A stretch of DNA of 64,000 bases from Colocasia esculenta. Its lineage: Eukaryota > Streptophyta > Magnoliopsida > Alismatales > Araceae. Below the pieces are notes generated by a model. It did no database searches, had not been told where the DNA came from, and saw only the letters and a list, made by a program, of their open reading frames with translations. Shown here piece by piece: positions 23,013 to 35,808 of this stretch (position 1 is the first letter of the stretch; each line of letters starts with the position of its first letter). Position numbers and translations under genes: made by a program. Where the stretch lies: assembly GCA_014218235.1 (NCBI GenBank), contig CM024757.1:148255371-148319370 (forward strand), read 5' to 3'.

Positions 23013-24890
23013 GTTGGTATCAGAGCAATGTCCAGTTAGAATATGAAAAGACATTGAAAGTACAATGTCTCAATACATGGATTAGTGTCCACTGCTGGTA
23101 GTAAGTCTGAGGTTTTGTGTGATATAAAGTAGTTTTTACGTGAGCTTTTGGCACGTAAACCGTGTGTTTCTGTTTGTTAGATTGGCAGTTGTGAGCAGTT
23201 GTTGTGCCACAATGTGGATAGTAGCATAAGTTGTGTGGTAGCATCCTGGCACTAGTGCAGTTAAAGCAGTTAAAGTATAGGGTATTTCTGTGATAGATCA
23301 GTTTGGTTATTAAAGATTTGCAGTTAGAGGAATTGAAGAGATTAACAAGTTTGGATATGGAATTCAGTAAGTAAGTTATAATGAGATAGAAAGTTGGCAG
23401 AGACAGGTGCATGGTAACAAGGTGATAAGGAACAGGTCAGTTTGTGTGATAAGTTGTAGTTGAGAACCTCAGTAAATGTATTGTGGCATTAGAGATTCGA
23501 GTCAGATGATATTAAGAAACAGTGTGTATGGAAATGTGATTAGAGTTATAAAAAGTTTGATATGATTAAGAAAGGCAGATCAGCTTTACAAGAAGTATCA
23601 GTACATAAAAGAGTAGTAATTTATGGCAGATAGATTAAATATGCCTGAGATCAGAAATCTGAGAAAAGTGTTGTTATGAATAATGATGATAGCAGGAAGT
23701 GTGATATGAAGATTTGTATAAATATGTATTGAAAGGATTAGTTGAACAAAGAAAGAGAGAAAGGAAGGATTAATGTGCAATAAGAATTTGTGAAAATTGC
23801 ACAAGAGGAATATTTAGTTGATGATTGGCAGTTTAGATAAAGAAAAGATATGGATTAAGGAAAGGAAGAATTTTGCAAATGATGAAGTGAATAAGGTCAG
23901 ATGAGTCAGAAAATGTCAGTTAAAGTTTGCATATTGGTGCAAAGAAATGATTTAATTGAGCAGAAAGGAATTGTTAATAAGATATTCCAGAGTTTCATGC
24001 AGGAGCAGGAATAAATTAATTAAAGAGTATTTGGAAAGGTTATGCAACAAAGCTATGGGAATTAGCCAGAATGTCAGTAAAGTAGGAAAGATATATGAAA
24101 AGCGCAATATGTCAATAGTGGTTTGGCAGATCAGAAATTGCAGTAATTTCTTCAGCATAAATTAATTGAATGGGATGATTTGAGAAGCAGTTGAAGCCAG
24201 AAGAAAGCAATTGAAAGTAATACTGTGAACAGAAATTGTGGAATATTTTGCAAAAGTGTTCAGTGTGATCAGAGTAGCGCAGCGAAAGCAGAAGTAAAGA
24301 AAGATTTAATACTCAGAGATTGTTTAAGTTTGCTTGAATAAGGAGAAAGTGTAAAGTTTTGCGCAAGGGAATAAAGGAACAGAGTTTATTATGATTTTCT
24401 AATCAGAAATTGGCTTTAAGAAGTATGAGCAGAATAATATGAAAGGGCAGGAAATTCAAAGATGGTGATTGGTTTTCTTTGAAGAGGTGTCAGTTGCGAA
24501 TGTAAATGTAGATGAGGCAGGATAACAGCAAGCAGTGATAAATGGAAAAAGAAAATGGTGGCATGAAAGAGTATTACAGTGTAAGATATTCAAGAAAGGT
24601 AAAGTGGTCTCGGAAGAAATGTTGTAAACACAACCCAAAAATTCTGGAAGCAGGTTCAGTCCAAGGAGATAAAGTGCCATTGGCAACGTAGGATCGCCTA
24701 CGGTTGAAAACTAAAGAAAGGTAATGGAATCGACAGAACAGAGTAATTGTGAGATGAATTGAAAGACTAAAGCAGAGAAAGAGTATCCTACTTGTTTTGT
24801 GTTCGGCTTTATTTGTTCTTAGGTGATAATTCGGATTGTTGTGATTTGTTTTATATGTCGAGGACGACATTTGTTTTTAGGTGATAATAA
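23013..24890 (+). other. Non-coding interior of element A
   Basis: 1.88 kb of purine-rich, A/G-dominated sequence without a reading frame of any recognised family. It starts with the PBS and ends with CGAGGACGACATTTGTTTTTAG, resembling the sequence just before the polypurine tract of plant gypsy elements. The tract itself (GGTGATAATAA) is poor. A direct repeat of TTCTTAGGTGATAAT / TTTTTAGGTGATAAT occurs at about 24818 and 24875. No gag or pol remnant was recognised. Confidence 0.7.
23015..23026 (+). other. Primer-binding site of element A (initiator tRNA-Met)
   Basis: TGGTATCAGAGC lies 2 nt after the LTR end TCACA. Confidence 0.93.
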
Positions 24891-25113
24891 TGTAACGTCG
24901 CGCATTTTCCGGATCCCCGTGGATCCAGGTTTAGCGGGATTGGTGGCCGATGTGAGGCCCATTAGTGTTGTGTGTTTCTTATTAGATCCTTACCGGGTTT
25001 GGTTATGGGTCTGTGTTGGTGTTCAGTACGCTGGACATCAACAGTGTGTTGGCGTCCATGTGGGTGACGTTGACTTTGTGTTGGCGGCCATGGTGTGCCG
25101 TTAACATGGTTTT

Positions 25114-25135
25114 AGCGTCCATCGATGTAGACGTC
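25114..25135. repeat. Composite palindrome in A 3' LTR U3
   Basis: Second copy of the 19667-19688 element, identical. Confidence 0.75.
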
Positions 25136-28100
25136 CATTGCTTGAACTTGGCGTCGAGAGATGTGGACGTCTGTGGGGTGGCGGTTTGGTTAGCGGCATA
25201 TGTGTTGACGTTAACCTGACGCACCTGTGTTTTTATGGCAGACCCGAGCCCTGTTCTTTCCCCTCTCTCTCCCTTCCTCTTCCCCCACCTTCACCCTTGA
25301 GCTTCTTCGCGAGTTCTGACGGTCGGCGGGAGCTCGTGGGAAGGCTGTGGTGCGCGTGGTAGCTACAGATCGGGCGGGGAATGGCGGATTGGAGTGCGGT
25401 GTTTGTGGGGAGTTTCTCGGGTTTCGGCGTGATTCAAGGTTTTTCGGGAGTTTAATTGTGTTTCTGAGGTAGGGGACGAACCCTGTTAGCTTGTTAGAAA
25501 CATTAAAACACGACTTAACTACTTGAATCAGCATTTTTAATGTATTTTCGGATTAAGTTGCACCATGAAGGGATAATGGGTGGTTTGAGTAATTTAATGT
25601 ACGAAGCATGCTGTGTTGGGTTGTTTTGGGTTTATGCATGTTTGAAGAACCGTTCCAATACATTTTCTTGTAGTTTTAACGGTTGGAAAACCTGTAGAGC
25701 TGGATTAGGGTTTCTGCAGGGTTTAAGGCCGGAGAACTTGGCGTCAAGATCGCTTGTCGCCAAGCTCATCAGCCGAGATATAAACGGCTAGATCGCTTGC
25801 CGTCTATTTCTTATAAGCGGCAGTCGATGTTGCCGCCAACTTGTGCATGTACTCATGCAGTGTGGTTTACGTAGCTTTTCTGGTTATGAGTATTGTGTGT
25901 TTGTGTGTGCATGGCGATGACCGGTGTGAGCCAGTGCACTTGTTATGCTCTTGGAGCATACTGCTCATGTAATGGGCATGTTTTACGTGAATGATATGTG
26001 ATGTGCGTAATTGCTTTACGTAGTATGTGTGGTGCGTTGGCACTCGTGGCACTCTTGGAGTGTGTTGTCCATGTGGACATCTGGTTTATGTGGTAGACGT
26101 GTGGTACACCAACCAGGGTATAATATACACGTGTTGTTTACGTGGTTTGAGTGTGTGTGTACTACACACTTTGTTGAAAAGTAATTCTTATAATTTGTCG
26201 TAGTCACTGGGCAGTAAGGTTCCTGTGTGAGCCTAGCCATGACTTTGTGGTGTTTGGGCAGTGAAGGTCCATACCAACCTAGCCCTGGTCCGTTGTTGTC
26301 TTTTGAATCATATTATATTGATTCATGAAGTAAGTGGTGTGTGTTGCCACGGTGGTCATGAGATGACCAATGATAGGCAAGTTTGTGGTTCAGGTATGTG
26401 TTGGTGTGGGATAGCTTTGGGGTCACACGGTGACCAATGTTAAGCTAATCCTAACACTTGTATATCGTAAATTATAAGTAAAGGCTATATGTGTAAGTAT
26501 CGTGGTTTGTGCTAGCCGAGTGTGGTGGTCCGGCGCCTCTTCCGGAATGCCTCTCTAGTCGGGTACCCCAGGTTCTTTGTGAGCCAGGCACATGTGTTTG
26601 TTGTGCTCAGGGTTTTGTCCCGGTACTGGTGTTGTACCGTCGAGGTCTGTGTCGTCTTCCTGGACACCCTCACTCCTGAGTTTGAGTTGTATGTCCGGCT
26701 GAGGGAAAGACGGCAGTGGGACAGCGACTTCCCAGAGTTTGTTCTTGTGTCGCTTGTAGTGCGCTCGTAGTTGGGGGTACGGACACCAGTAGACGTCACT
26801 GGTCCCCAGCTAGTCCTGTTTTCCAGTGCCTCACTTTAGAGTGCTCCGGCCAGAGACTCTAGAGGTGCCAGGCATGGGCCTGCAGTTGTGTGTCTGCAGA
26901 TGTGGTGTTGGTTGGTCTCCATAGTTGTTTGACTTCTTCCTTGTGGAGCGGCAGTTGGACCTTTCGTCCGTGACTTCGAGGCTGAGAGGTTGTTCTTGTG
27001 TTGTGTTGTCCGGGTTGGATATTGGCCTAATCAGCCAGTAGTCCGTTCCCGTGTGGTGGCGTCGTTTCCTTCCGACTCGTGCTTTGCTACGTGTCGTGAG
27101 TTTGTGGTTTATGACTCGTGGTCGAGGTTTGACTCGTCTAAGGTGTGCCCTGGTGTTAGCACAGTCGTGACTGAGTTGTGGTTTGTGTGACTTGCCGGTT
27201 GAGGTTTTACCTGTAATGTTGTGCCTAAATGATAGTATAATATAATTGTGGTCCAGTATGGTGTTTACCACCTTCCTGTACCCTTTATTCGGGTGTTTGT
27301 GTTGTGGTACCTCAGAGTAGCAGGTACATGTTCCCTTCGTGGGTAACTTTGTAGTTTTGTGGTGGTACATTGTGTACCAACATTTTTAGGTTCTCGTGTG
27401 TTGTGGAAGTCTTGTGGTTTGACCTGCCACTTGTTGTATCCTAACTGTTTTAAGTAGATCTTTGTGTTGCCCAGCTAGCTAGCCCAGAGGGGGGGTGAAA
27501 GGGTTGTTAAAATTTCGATCTCTGATTAAAACCTGTTTACTGAAAAGATTACACAACTTAATAACGAGGTTAGAGTTAGAGCAAATAAGACAACAATCAC
27601 ACAAAGCACATCCACAAGACACAAGGATTTTTATCCTGGTTCGGAACTCCTCTCCACAGGAGACCTAAGTCCAGTCCCTGAGCAATGCCTCAGGATTTCA
27701 CTACCAAGGATACAATCCCCCTTAAGGATCCTTACACCCAGCCTCAAATGGTCTTCCTTCAACCTGAAGGGAAAACAACCACCCTGGATGCCACCAGGTC
27801 TTCCTTCGTCCAGAAGGGAACACAACTAAAGAAGAGAGAGTGTAGGAACAGGCTTCAGACTCTAGCTTGACCAGCTACAAGCTGAAGCTACCAAGACCCG
27901 AGAGAGAAAGAGATTTAACAAGGTTTTCTCTCCAAGGACTACACAAGCTCTCACAAATAAAATCTCCTTTTATCACTGAGAGCTAAGAGCTAAGAGCTAA
28001 GAACAAGGTTGGAGTGGAAGCTTCGCTCTTGTTTCAATCTTCTGAAGACTCGAAGAGATGGTGTTCTTTCTTTTCGAATTGCAAGCGTTGTTATTTTTTG

Positions 28101-28378
28101 TCTTCTCCGTCTTGAGTCTTATTTAAACTTCAGATTCAAATTTGAACGTTGAAGAATCCGTTGTCTCTTATCCTGGTGTACGTTAGACTGGTCACCAAGG
28201 AAGCTTCTGATCTTCAGTCTTTTATCCTTTAGTACACGCCAGAGAAATGTTTTAGAATCTTGTATCTTGAATCCAACGTTGTACAGATGAGTCTTGTCAG
28301 ATATCTGCAAGCATATCAACAATAAATAGTGGACAGCTGGGACTGCCGTCGATTGTTAGTTACAGATGGAACAGATAT

Positions 28379-28390
28379 GCAATATATAGC
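28379..28390 (-). promoter_or_regulatory. Candidate TATA box, S1 3' LTR
   Basis: On the minus strand it reads GCTATATATTGC, just downstream of the motif array; the counterpart in the other LTR is at 39847-39858. Confidence 0.5.
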
Positions 28391-28599
28391 AAAGCTCCTT
28401 TCTGTCTAAAAAGTACGTAGACAGAGTAGCATAAAAATGGAAGATATTGTCTGCATGCATGGGAGATACGATCAGAGAGCATTTAATGCGTAGCAGTCAA
28501 CAGACGAGATATGACTTTGACTTTTCAACGCTATTAAAAACATTATACTGATACAGCAAGAAATTCGATATAAATAATCCCGATGCCTTCATGACTTAT

Positions 28600-29660
28600 G
28601 AAATCGTTATGCGATAACAGACAAATCGTTATGACAGAGCATTATCACATTATAATGATGAAATCGTTATGAGTTATAGCAAGTCGTTATGAACACTTAT
28701 CAAGTAGTTATGAACTGTAAAGAAATCGTTATGAACATCAAAGAAATCGTTACAGCAATCAAGTCGTTACGAGTTTCAAAGAAATCGTTACGAGATTTAA
28801 AGAAATCGTTACAGCTATCAAGTCGTTACAAGTTTCAAAGAAATCGTTACGAGAACTCTTAACAAATCGTTGCACGAAGCAAATCGTTATGAGATGTAAG
28901 TGTTGAGTTTCTAAGAAATCGTTGTGAAACAATTAAGAAGTCGATATGAAATGCAAGTCGTTATGACAGTACAGAAATCGTTATGAAACTCTTAACAAAT
29001 CGTTACACAAAGCAAATCGTTATGAGATGTAAGTCGTTGAGTTTCTAAGAAATCATTGTGAAACACTTAAGAAATCGATATGAAATGCAAGTTGTTATGA
29101 CAGCACAGAAATCGTTATGAAACTCTTAACAAATCGTTACACGAAGCAAATCGTTATGAGATCTGAGGAAATCGTTACGGCTAGAGAGTCGTTGCGAGTT
29201 CTAAAGAAGTCGTTACGAGGTCTAAAGAAATCGTTACGGCTAGAGAGTCGTTGCGAGTTCTAAAGAAGTCGTTACGAGGTCTAAAGAAATCGTTCCAGCT
29301 AGAGAGTCGTTGCGAGTTCTAAAGAAATCGTTACGAGGTCTAAAGAAATCGTTACGGCTAGAGAGTCGTTGTGAGTTCTGAAGAAATCGTTACGAGGTCT
29401 AAAGAAATCATTACGACAGTCAAGTCGTTACGGGTTCTAAAGAAATCGTTACGAGGTCTAAAGAAATCGTTACGACAGTCAAGTCGTTACGGGTTCTAAA
29501 GAAATCGTTACGAGGTCTAAAGAAATCGTTACGACAGTCAAGTCGTTACGGGTTCTAAAGAAATCGTTGTGATGTCTTAAAGAATCGTTGCGATATCGAT
29601 TTGTTTTGAATTTTCCGGTCAGAGAGGAAATCGTTCTGCTTATCAAAGAAGTCGATACAA
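28600..29660. repeat. ATCGTTACGA array in S1 3' LTR U3
   Basis: Several dozen AAATCGTTATGA / AAATCGTTACGA / AAGTCGTTACGR units. The left half has irregular 15-30 bp spacing. The right half (29160-29560) is organised as higher-order repeats of about 60 bp (GTTCTAAAGAAATCGTTACG, AGGTCTAAAGAAATCGTTAC, then CAGTCAAGTCGTTACGG or GCTAGAGAGTCGTTGCG). The array belongs to the LTR, being duplicated at 40066-41108. Confidence 0.9.
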
Positions 29661-29828
29661 AGACTTGGACAGAATGTGAGATGAGACTTACCTGATTGTC
29701 TTGAACTTTCATTTTTCTTTTATTTCCTGTTCTCAAGGCTCAAGTAATCCATTAGTACTATTTTGTTAATCATCAAAATTAATATATAAATAAATGAATT
29801 ATTTATTATGGGGACAGTTTGGTCATCA

Positions 29829-29842
29829 ATCTCCCCCTTTTT
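29829..29842 (-). other. Polypurine tract of S1
   Basis: On the minus strand it reads AAAAAGGGGGAGAT next to the LTR start. A second tract, AAAATGGGGGAGAAA, lies at about 29910-29924. Confidence 0.88.
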
Positions 29843-29978
29843 GATGATGACAAAATATACTAAACATCATATAACAAACAAAACATAACATGTTTTTCAG
29901 AATAGCTTTAGTTTCTCCCCCATTTTGTCAATAAGCAAAAAGATAGGCGATGAGACAAAGAAGAGAGAAATTATTGAA

Positions 29979-32900
29979 TTAAGTGCGAGAAAGATAGTAC
30001 ATAGGAGACAATAAAGAGGCATGCTGTGAGATGACAGCCCATGCCTTGATCTCAAGATCTTCAAAAGTTTGTTGGAAAACTCCAGAGGCAACTGAAAAAT
30101 TAGGACCCATGGAGGGGGTGGCCCTTTGAATGTATAAAGTCCGTTGCTGATCCAAGAACTCTGCATACTGATCTGGATCCAGGATGAATCTGAAGTAAGT
30201 GCTTTTTCCAAAACTAGCTCTATGGAGAAATCTATCCAGAGAGATGGGATAGAAGATCTGCTTATCAAGGAGGTCCTGCTTCAGAGCATAAAAGGCATTG
30301 TATCTAGCTGCCCACTGAACATAGATCTCCTGGATTGGAGTTATGGAGTTGAGATCCAAGAAAACTTCTACTAAAAGAAGTGGCTTGCACTGATGGGCTA
30401 GATCACTATTAATTGATTCCAAGTGAAGACGGGGGGCAATGTATAGCTTTTCCCATTCTGAGGGAGAAAGCCTCTCACACTCAGACATGAGTGGAGCCAA
30501 AGTTTGAGCAGAAATGCGGCCAGAGTGGTATTCTCTGAAGATGAACCGTAAGAAGGAGGGTAATCTGCCCTGCTTGGCTGACATCCGGCCCATCTGCCTT
30601 GCAAACATGTCCAGTGCATGAGAACCTGCATCTGAATCAAATACTAAGGAATGCAACTTTGGCAGAAGAACTGGAGTATCCACCTTGAAGGATGCAAATT
30701 CTATCTTGAGTGGAAGGTTCACAGGGTGCTCTGTTCTTAGAGAGACAATGGTGGAATTGAACTGGCTAAACTGAACTTCAGGCAGCTTGTTCAAGTAGCA
30801 GAAATCACTGTAAAGCTGGAAGTTCTTGGCAATCCGAATCTCTTTCAGAATGAAGGATCCCCAAGCGTTTTTATGCTGAATGACAAACCACTCAGAAAGA
30901 GTGAGTGGATGAGGTCTGTGGGTGAGAGATTCTGCCCTGGCAGTCAAAAACTTTGCATACTACGCCTTATTGCCCTTGACATTTGCCCACTGCTCTCAGT
31001 CTTGAACTCAGTGCCCTCAAGGATTTTGGATTTCTGGATGTGGGTCAACTGGGTAAGAGGAAGAGTAATGTTTAGGTGTTCGGATAGGTTAAGGAAGGGA
31101 ATGCCATAGATGGTGGAGAGAATGCACTTCTGAAGGTATTCTTTATAGATTGGTCTTCTTTGAGGCTCGAGGGTAAGAGAGTACCAAAGAGGAGGAAATA
31201 AAGGTACAGAGAGGGTGCGAACAGATGAGGAAGTTTTCCTCTTTTTCTTGGCAGGACTGGGAGGATCAGTCCTGTGAATGTGAGTGGAGGTGGAGAGAAT
31301 TGAAATAAGGGTGTTTCTCTCAAAATCATCCGAAATATTGGTGTCAAAAACACCAAGAAGTAGAGGTTTTTCCGGAAAGACATAGACAGAAGAAGGAGGA
31401 GTAGGAGGATAGAAGAGGTGTTTGGGATTGAAGGATGAAGTGGGTTGAATTGGAGTGGTTTGAGTTTGAGGTGATGAAGGTGAGAAGGATGATGGAGCTG
31501 AGGTGTGAGAAGGAGTGGGAGAGAAGGTAGGTTGAGATGAAATGATAGAGGATGATGGTTGGGTGCGAGGTACTGGGTGTTTTATAGTTGGTGGAGCAGG
31601 AGGGGCTGTGAGAGGAGAGGTAGGTGAGGACAAAATTGGAGTTGCAAGATTTGAAGTGTCAAGGGCCGAAGTAGCTGTCATGGGCTCTTTCCCTTTGGCT
31701 TCTCTGACAACTGAAGAGGGTCCTGATGACCCTGAAGCTTGCCCTGATGGCCCTGGTGGCCCTGTTGGCCGAGAGACTTCTGCTGGAGGCCCTGGTGGCC
31801 TAGGAACTGCAGCTGGACTGCTCTGAGTGGGTGCAGGAGGGACACCACTAGACTTTGAAAGAACTGCTAGCATTTGCTTCATATCAGACATCTCTTTATT
31901 GAACCACCTCATTGCATTTCGAATTGAGGATAGGTCAGAGGAGGTTGAAGCTTGATTGGCAATAATGCCCTGAACACTTGTCTGAACTGATGACAAGACT
32001 TCTCCCTGAGCTTTCAGCAATGCCATAATAGGCTTCAGATTTACTTTTCTGTGGCCCTTTCTTGACCTTCTGAGAGCAACTCTCTTTTGCTTGCTCTGCT
32101 GAGAGATAGGCTCCTTAAGATGAACATTACTAGCATTTGGGCCTTCATTAACAGGAACGCTGGCTGGAGGTGGAATTTCCTGAGATGGTGCGTCTGACTC
32201 AGGAACATGTTCAATCACTGGTTCCTCAATGCCAACTTGCTCCCCCTGAATAGGAGTGGGGAGTTCAACACTTTCTTGCTCCCCCTGAGCAGGAGCTTCT
32301 TCCAAAACAACTTTCTCCAAGTGGCCTTCTACCACGGATTCAGGCACTTCAGGTTCAAGGATACTTTGCTCCCCTTGGCTAGGAGCTTCTCTCATGACCA
32401 CATCTTGTTGAGTACCTGCTTGTATCTCAACATTAGCAATTGGTTCAGACTGAATTTCTGTATGGCCTGGTGCCAAAACTTCTTCTTCAACACGTCCACC
32501 TTCTTTAGAAGTAGCTGAGGTGGAGGGAATAGAATCCAATACCTCTCTTAAAATAGAGGCGACTAAGGTGGTGGGCAAGGAGTCTGCCACACCAGCTGCA
32601 CCTTCCTCCATTGAACTTCTGGAGAATGAGAGATAATCTCCACAACAGGTGATTCTGAAACTTCTGCCTGGCTTGCCACAACTGTTACTGCTGCTGCTTG
32701 AACAACTGCTACTGCTTGCTCTGCTGCTGCTGCTTGCTCTGCTGCTGCTGCTTCTTCTGCTGCTGCTTGCTCTTGAACTTCTGGGAAATCTCCAATAATC
32801 GCTTCTCCTTCAGCCACAGAAGTCTTTGACCAAACTCCATCTTGCACTGAAAAACCACTCTTCTTCAGGTTTCTGGACCTTATAGACTGGCCCATCTTCT

Positions 32901-33626
32901 CTACTACTGCTCCAGATAAGTCTACTCCGAAATGCTTGAAAATTTTGGTGAGTAGATGAGCATAGGGTAAGGAAACATTCAACTTGCTCTTGGTTTCCCA
33001 GATCTGAGCACTGGCAAATTTCATTCTCTCAATTATTACTGCGGCCAGATTTATCTCCTTGTTCTGGATTACCCAGAACATCAAGTCTGAGTCTGCCCTA
33101 GTGCATGAAGAAAAGGTAGCACTCCGAGGAACTATGATTTGGCAGACAATAAAGTGGAGCAACCGATTGAAAGCTGACATCTGATTTATATCCAATTTTC
33201 CATCCTTCAGCTTAAACCCTGGACCAATAATGCCAAGACCCTTAGCTTCATCATTTACTGAGTCCACACCACTAAAGCCTGATGTTTTCACTCCAAACAA
33301 GGTACTTAGTAACTCACGGTCTATTCTGATTTGGATACCCTTGACAGAGGAGACAAGGGACCCATCTGCTTCTGATTTCAAACAATGAAGAAAGCTTTCA
33401 CCAAGTCCGGATAGCTTACCTCGGTGAAAGTAACCACATCCAACCATTGCATCCGTCTCAAAGCTTCAACTAGACTGCTCATTCCACTTTTCTCAAGATT
33501 CTGAACATCCACAGCCTTATTTCCACAGATCTTCGTCTTCACAAAGGTAAACCTTTCTTGCTCCTTTGGGGACAGAAACTCAGCACTGTAGCCCCCAACA
33601 CTTCCGGAGATCATCGGAGCGGCCAT
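29979..33626 (-). pseudogene. S1 extra ORF after pol (plant retrotransposon-associated protein), broken by three frameshifts
   Basis: About 1,216 codons from the ATG at 33626 (MAAPMISGSVGG) to a stop at 29979, open except for frame changes near 33390-33440, 32570-32610 and 30945-30950 (the last at a run of five T on the coding strand). Order: an N-terminal globular part of about 300 residues, an Ala/Gln/Glu run (EEAAAAEQAAAAEQ), an acidic region with three PxQGEQ units, a basic stretch (QSKQKRVALRRSRKGHRK), a helical segment, a long Pro/Ser/Thr-rich region (PPGPPAEVSRPTGPPGPSG), and a C-terminal globular part of about 320 residues (LHSLVFDSDAGSHALDMFARQ). The N-terminal part resembles the 'putative plant transposon protein' domain found after pol in some plant elements; this is recognition by eye, not a search. 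No signal peptide or membrane segment is evident, so envelope function is not supported. Function unknown. Confidence 0.7.
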
Positions 33627-34033
33627 GGGTAGAGAGGAGAAAGATTTCTGGAGGAGGAAGATGATGGAAAGGATGGAAGCTCTCGAAGGGATTCTTCGCG
33701 GGAAGAGGAGAAAGCTTCGAAAGTTGCAGAGAGTCGATCCCAAAATCGTTAGGGCATCGGCTTTGGGTGACCAGATAGAGGATAAAAGGGTAAAGGTAGA
33801 AGACGAGTCGTTCCCGGAATGATTTGACTGATTTAAAATTAATTTCTTGAAAGGCGAAGCGCCAAAAAGCGGTAATAGCAGAAGGCGACAAAAAGGTTTG
33901 ACGAGTCAAACCGCTTTCAACACAATAGTGGTCAAAGAAATGTAGATAACTGAGTTTTGCTTATCTTTAAAGAGGAAAAAATTTCATTTATTCTGAAAAA
34001 AATTTATATGCCAATAAAATTACAGAGATCTTT

Positions 34034-35688
34034 TCACAAATTGCACATCCCTAATTCCCTTCTAAGAGATGTAAATCTCTCTTCAGGTAGGGCTTTTGTA
34101 AAGATATCTGCCAATTGACCAATTGTATCTATAAAAGAAATTTCTAAATTACCACTAGCTACATGGTCTCGAATGAAATGATATCTTACCTCAATGTGTT
34201 TAGTCCTTGAGTGTTGTACTGGATTCTTGGTGAGATTGATGGCACTTGTGTTATCACACAATAGCGGAATTTGCTTGATATGAATGCCGAAATCCTCAAG
34301 TTGTTGCTTTATCCAAAGAAGTTGTGTACAGCAACTTCCAGCAGCAACATATTCTGCCTCAGCTGTTGATAAGGCTACTGAATTTTGTTTCTTGGATGAC
34401 CATGATATTAAACATCCTGCAAGAAACTGACAACACCCACTGGTGCTTTTTCTATCTACTTTGCATCCAGCATAATCAGCATCTGAATATCCTACTAATT
34501 CTATTTTACAAGATCTAGGATACCAGAGACCTAAATCATGAGTTCTAGCCAGATATCTAAATATTCTTTTTACTGAAATTAAATGAGACTCTCTAGGGTC
34601 TGCCTGATATCTAGCACACATGCATACACTAAACAAAATGTCTGGTCTACTTGCAGTTAAGTAAAGTAATGATCCTATCATACCTCGATAATTCTTTTGA
34701 TCTACCTTTTTACCTTTTTATCACTGTCCATTCTGGTTGAAGTGCTCATTGGAGTTGATAATGGCTTTGCACCTTCAAATCCAAATTTCTTTAACAGCTC
34801 TTTGGTGTACTTGGCTTGACAGATATGAGTGCCATCCTTCCCTTGCTTAATTTGCAATCCAAGGAAGTAGCTTAGCTCCCCCATCAAGCTCATTTCGAAT
34901 TCTCCCTGCATAAGCTTTTCAAAGTACTTGCAAAGAGATTCATCAGTAGATCCAAAAATAATATCATCTACATATATTTGCACAAGAAGTATATGTTTAA
35001 CCTTAGATTTTATAAATAATGTACTATCTACTTTACCTCTAGTGAAACCATGATCTAATAAGAAAGTACTGAGCCTTTCATACCAGGCTCTAGGTGCTTG
35101 CTTTAAACCATATAAAGCCTTATGTAGTTTAAATACATGATTTGGAAATTCGGGATCATCAAAACCTGGAGGTTGTTCAACATAAACTTCCTCCTTGATA
35201 AAACCATTTAAAAAGGCTGATTTGACATCCATTTGAAATAGTTTTAAATCAAATGCAGATGCATAAGCAAGTAAAATCCTAATAGCCTCAAGTCTAGCTA
35301 CAGGTGCATAGGTTTCATCGAAATCTATGCCTTCCTCTTGGGAGTAGCCTTGAGCTACCAGTCTGGCCTTGTTCCTTAAGATTATTCCAGACTCATCCAG
35401 TTTATTTCTGAACACCCACTTGGTGCCAATAACTGAATGATTGGATGGTCTAGGAACAAGTGACCATACTTGGTTTCTCTTGAACTGATTTAGTTCATCT
35501 TGCATGGCTAATATCCAAGATTCATCAGATAAAGCTTCATTGACTGTCTTAGGCTCTATTTGAGAAACAAAGGCTAAATAATCACAAGGAATTACATTAC
35601 CTCTTGTTCTTACCCCTACAGATGGATCACCAATAATGTTTTCAGGAGGGTGATCTTTCTGATGTCTCCATTTTTGGAAGATTTTCAT
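34034..35688 (-). pseudogene. S1 reverse transcriptase and RNase H, one frameshift
   Basis: C-terminal half of copia pol. The first frame (35688-34702) holds the RT domain: VWSLVPRPSNHSVIGTKWVF, FDETYAPVARLEAIRILLAY, the first catalytic aspartate in QMDVKSAFLNG, PPGF, HKALYGLKQAPRAWY, and the catalytic YVDDIIFGS. A frameshift in the AAAAAGG-rich stretch near 34690 separates GMIGSLLYLTASRPDI and RNase H (34681-34034): GYSDADYAG, STAEAEYVA, LCDN and HIEVRYHFIRDHV. It ends LADIFTKAL..RELGMCNL, the usual C-terminus. Catalytic residues are all present. A further frame change near 35690 disconnects it from the upstream linker. Confidence 0.94.
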
Positions 35689-35808
35689 GTTGAATTTCAG
35701 TTTGCTGCAGTTCTTCCAGAGGAGGATCTTCCTTGTCCTTAATTGAGGTATTCTTTAATTTTTCAGACAAGTCATCTGCATCATCAATGTCACTAATTTC
35801 TTCCTTTT

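Larger units (their letters stand above)
27465..29828 (-). repeat. S1 3' LTR (2364 bp)
   Basis: Plus-strand ends are TGTTGCCCAGC and TTTGGTCATCA. U3 (about 28390-29828) holds the ATCGTTACGA array. A minus-strand TATA candidate is at 28379-28390. Confidence 0.93.

Noticed and set aside
23013..24890. Possible decayed pol in the interior of A
   Set aside because: No RT, integrase or gag motif could be found in any frame by eye; only the terminal signals are recognisable.
26831..27370. 179-codon minus-strand ORF
   Set aside because: It lies inside a non-coding LTR of element A, has Arg/Thr/His-rich composition from the G/T-rich opposite strand, and does not persist at full length in the other LTR.
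28600..29660. Regularly spaced short repeats that look like a CRISPR array
   Set aside because: Units are only 10-14 nt, the spacers are themselves repeated, the block is part of a duplicated LTR, and the genome is that of a plant.
30944..32611. 555-codon ORF read as a separate host protein
   Set aside because: It is the middle part of the S1 extra ORF, displaced by frameshifts at both ends; direction and position match the element.
29979..33626. Calling the S1 extra ORF an envelope gene
   Set aside because: No signal peptide, fusion peptide or membrane anchor is visible; position alone is not enough.
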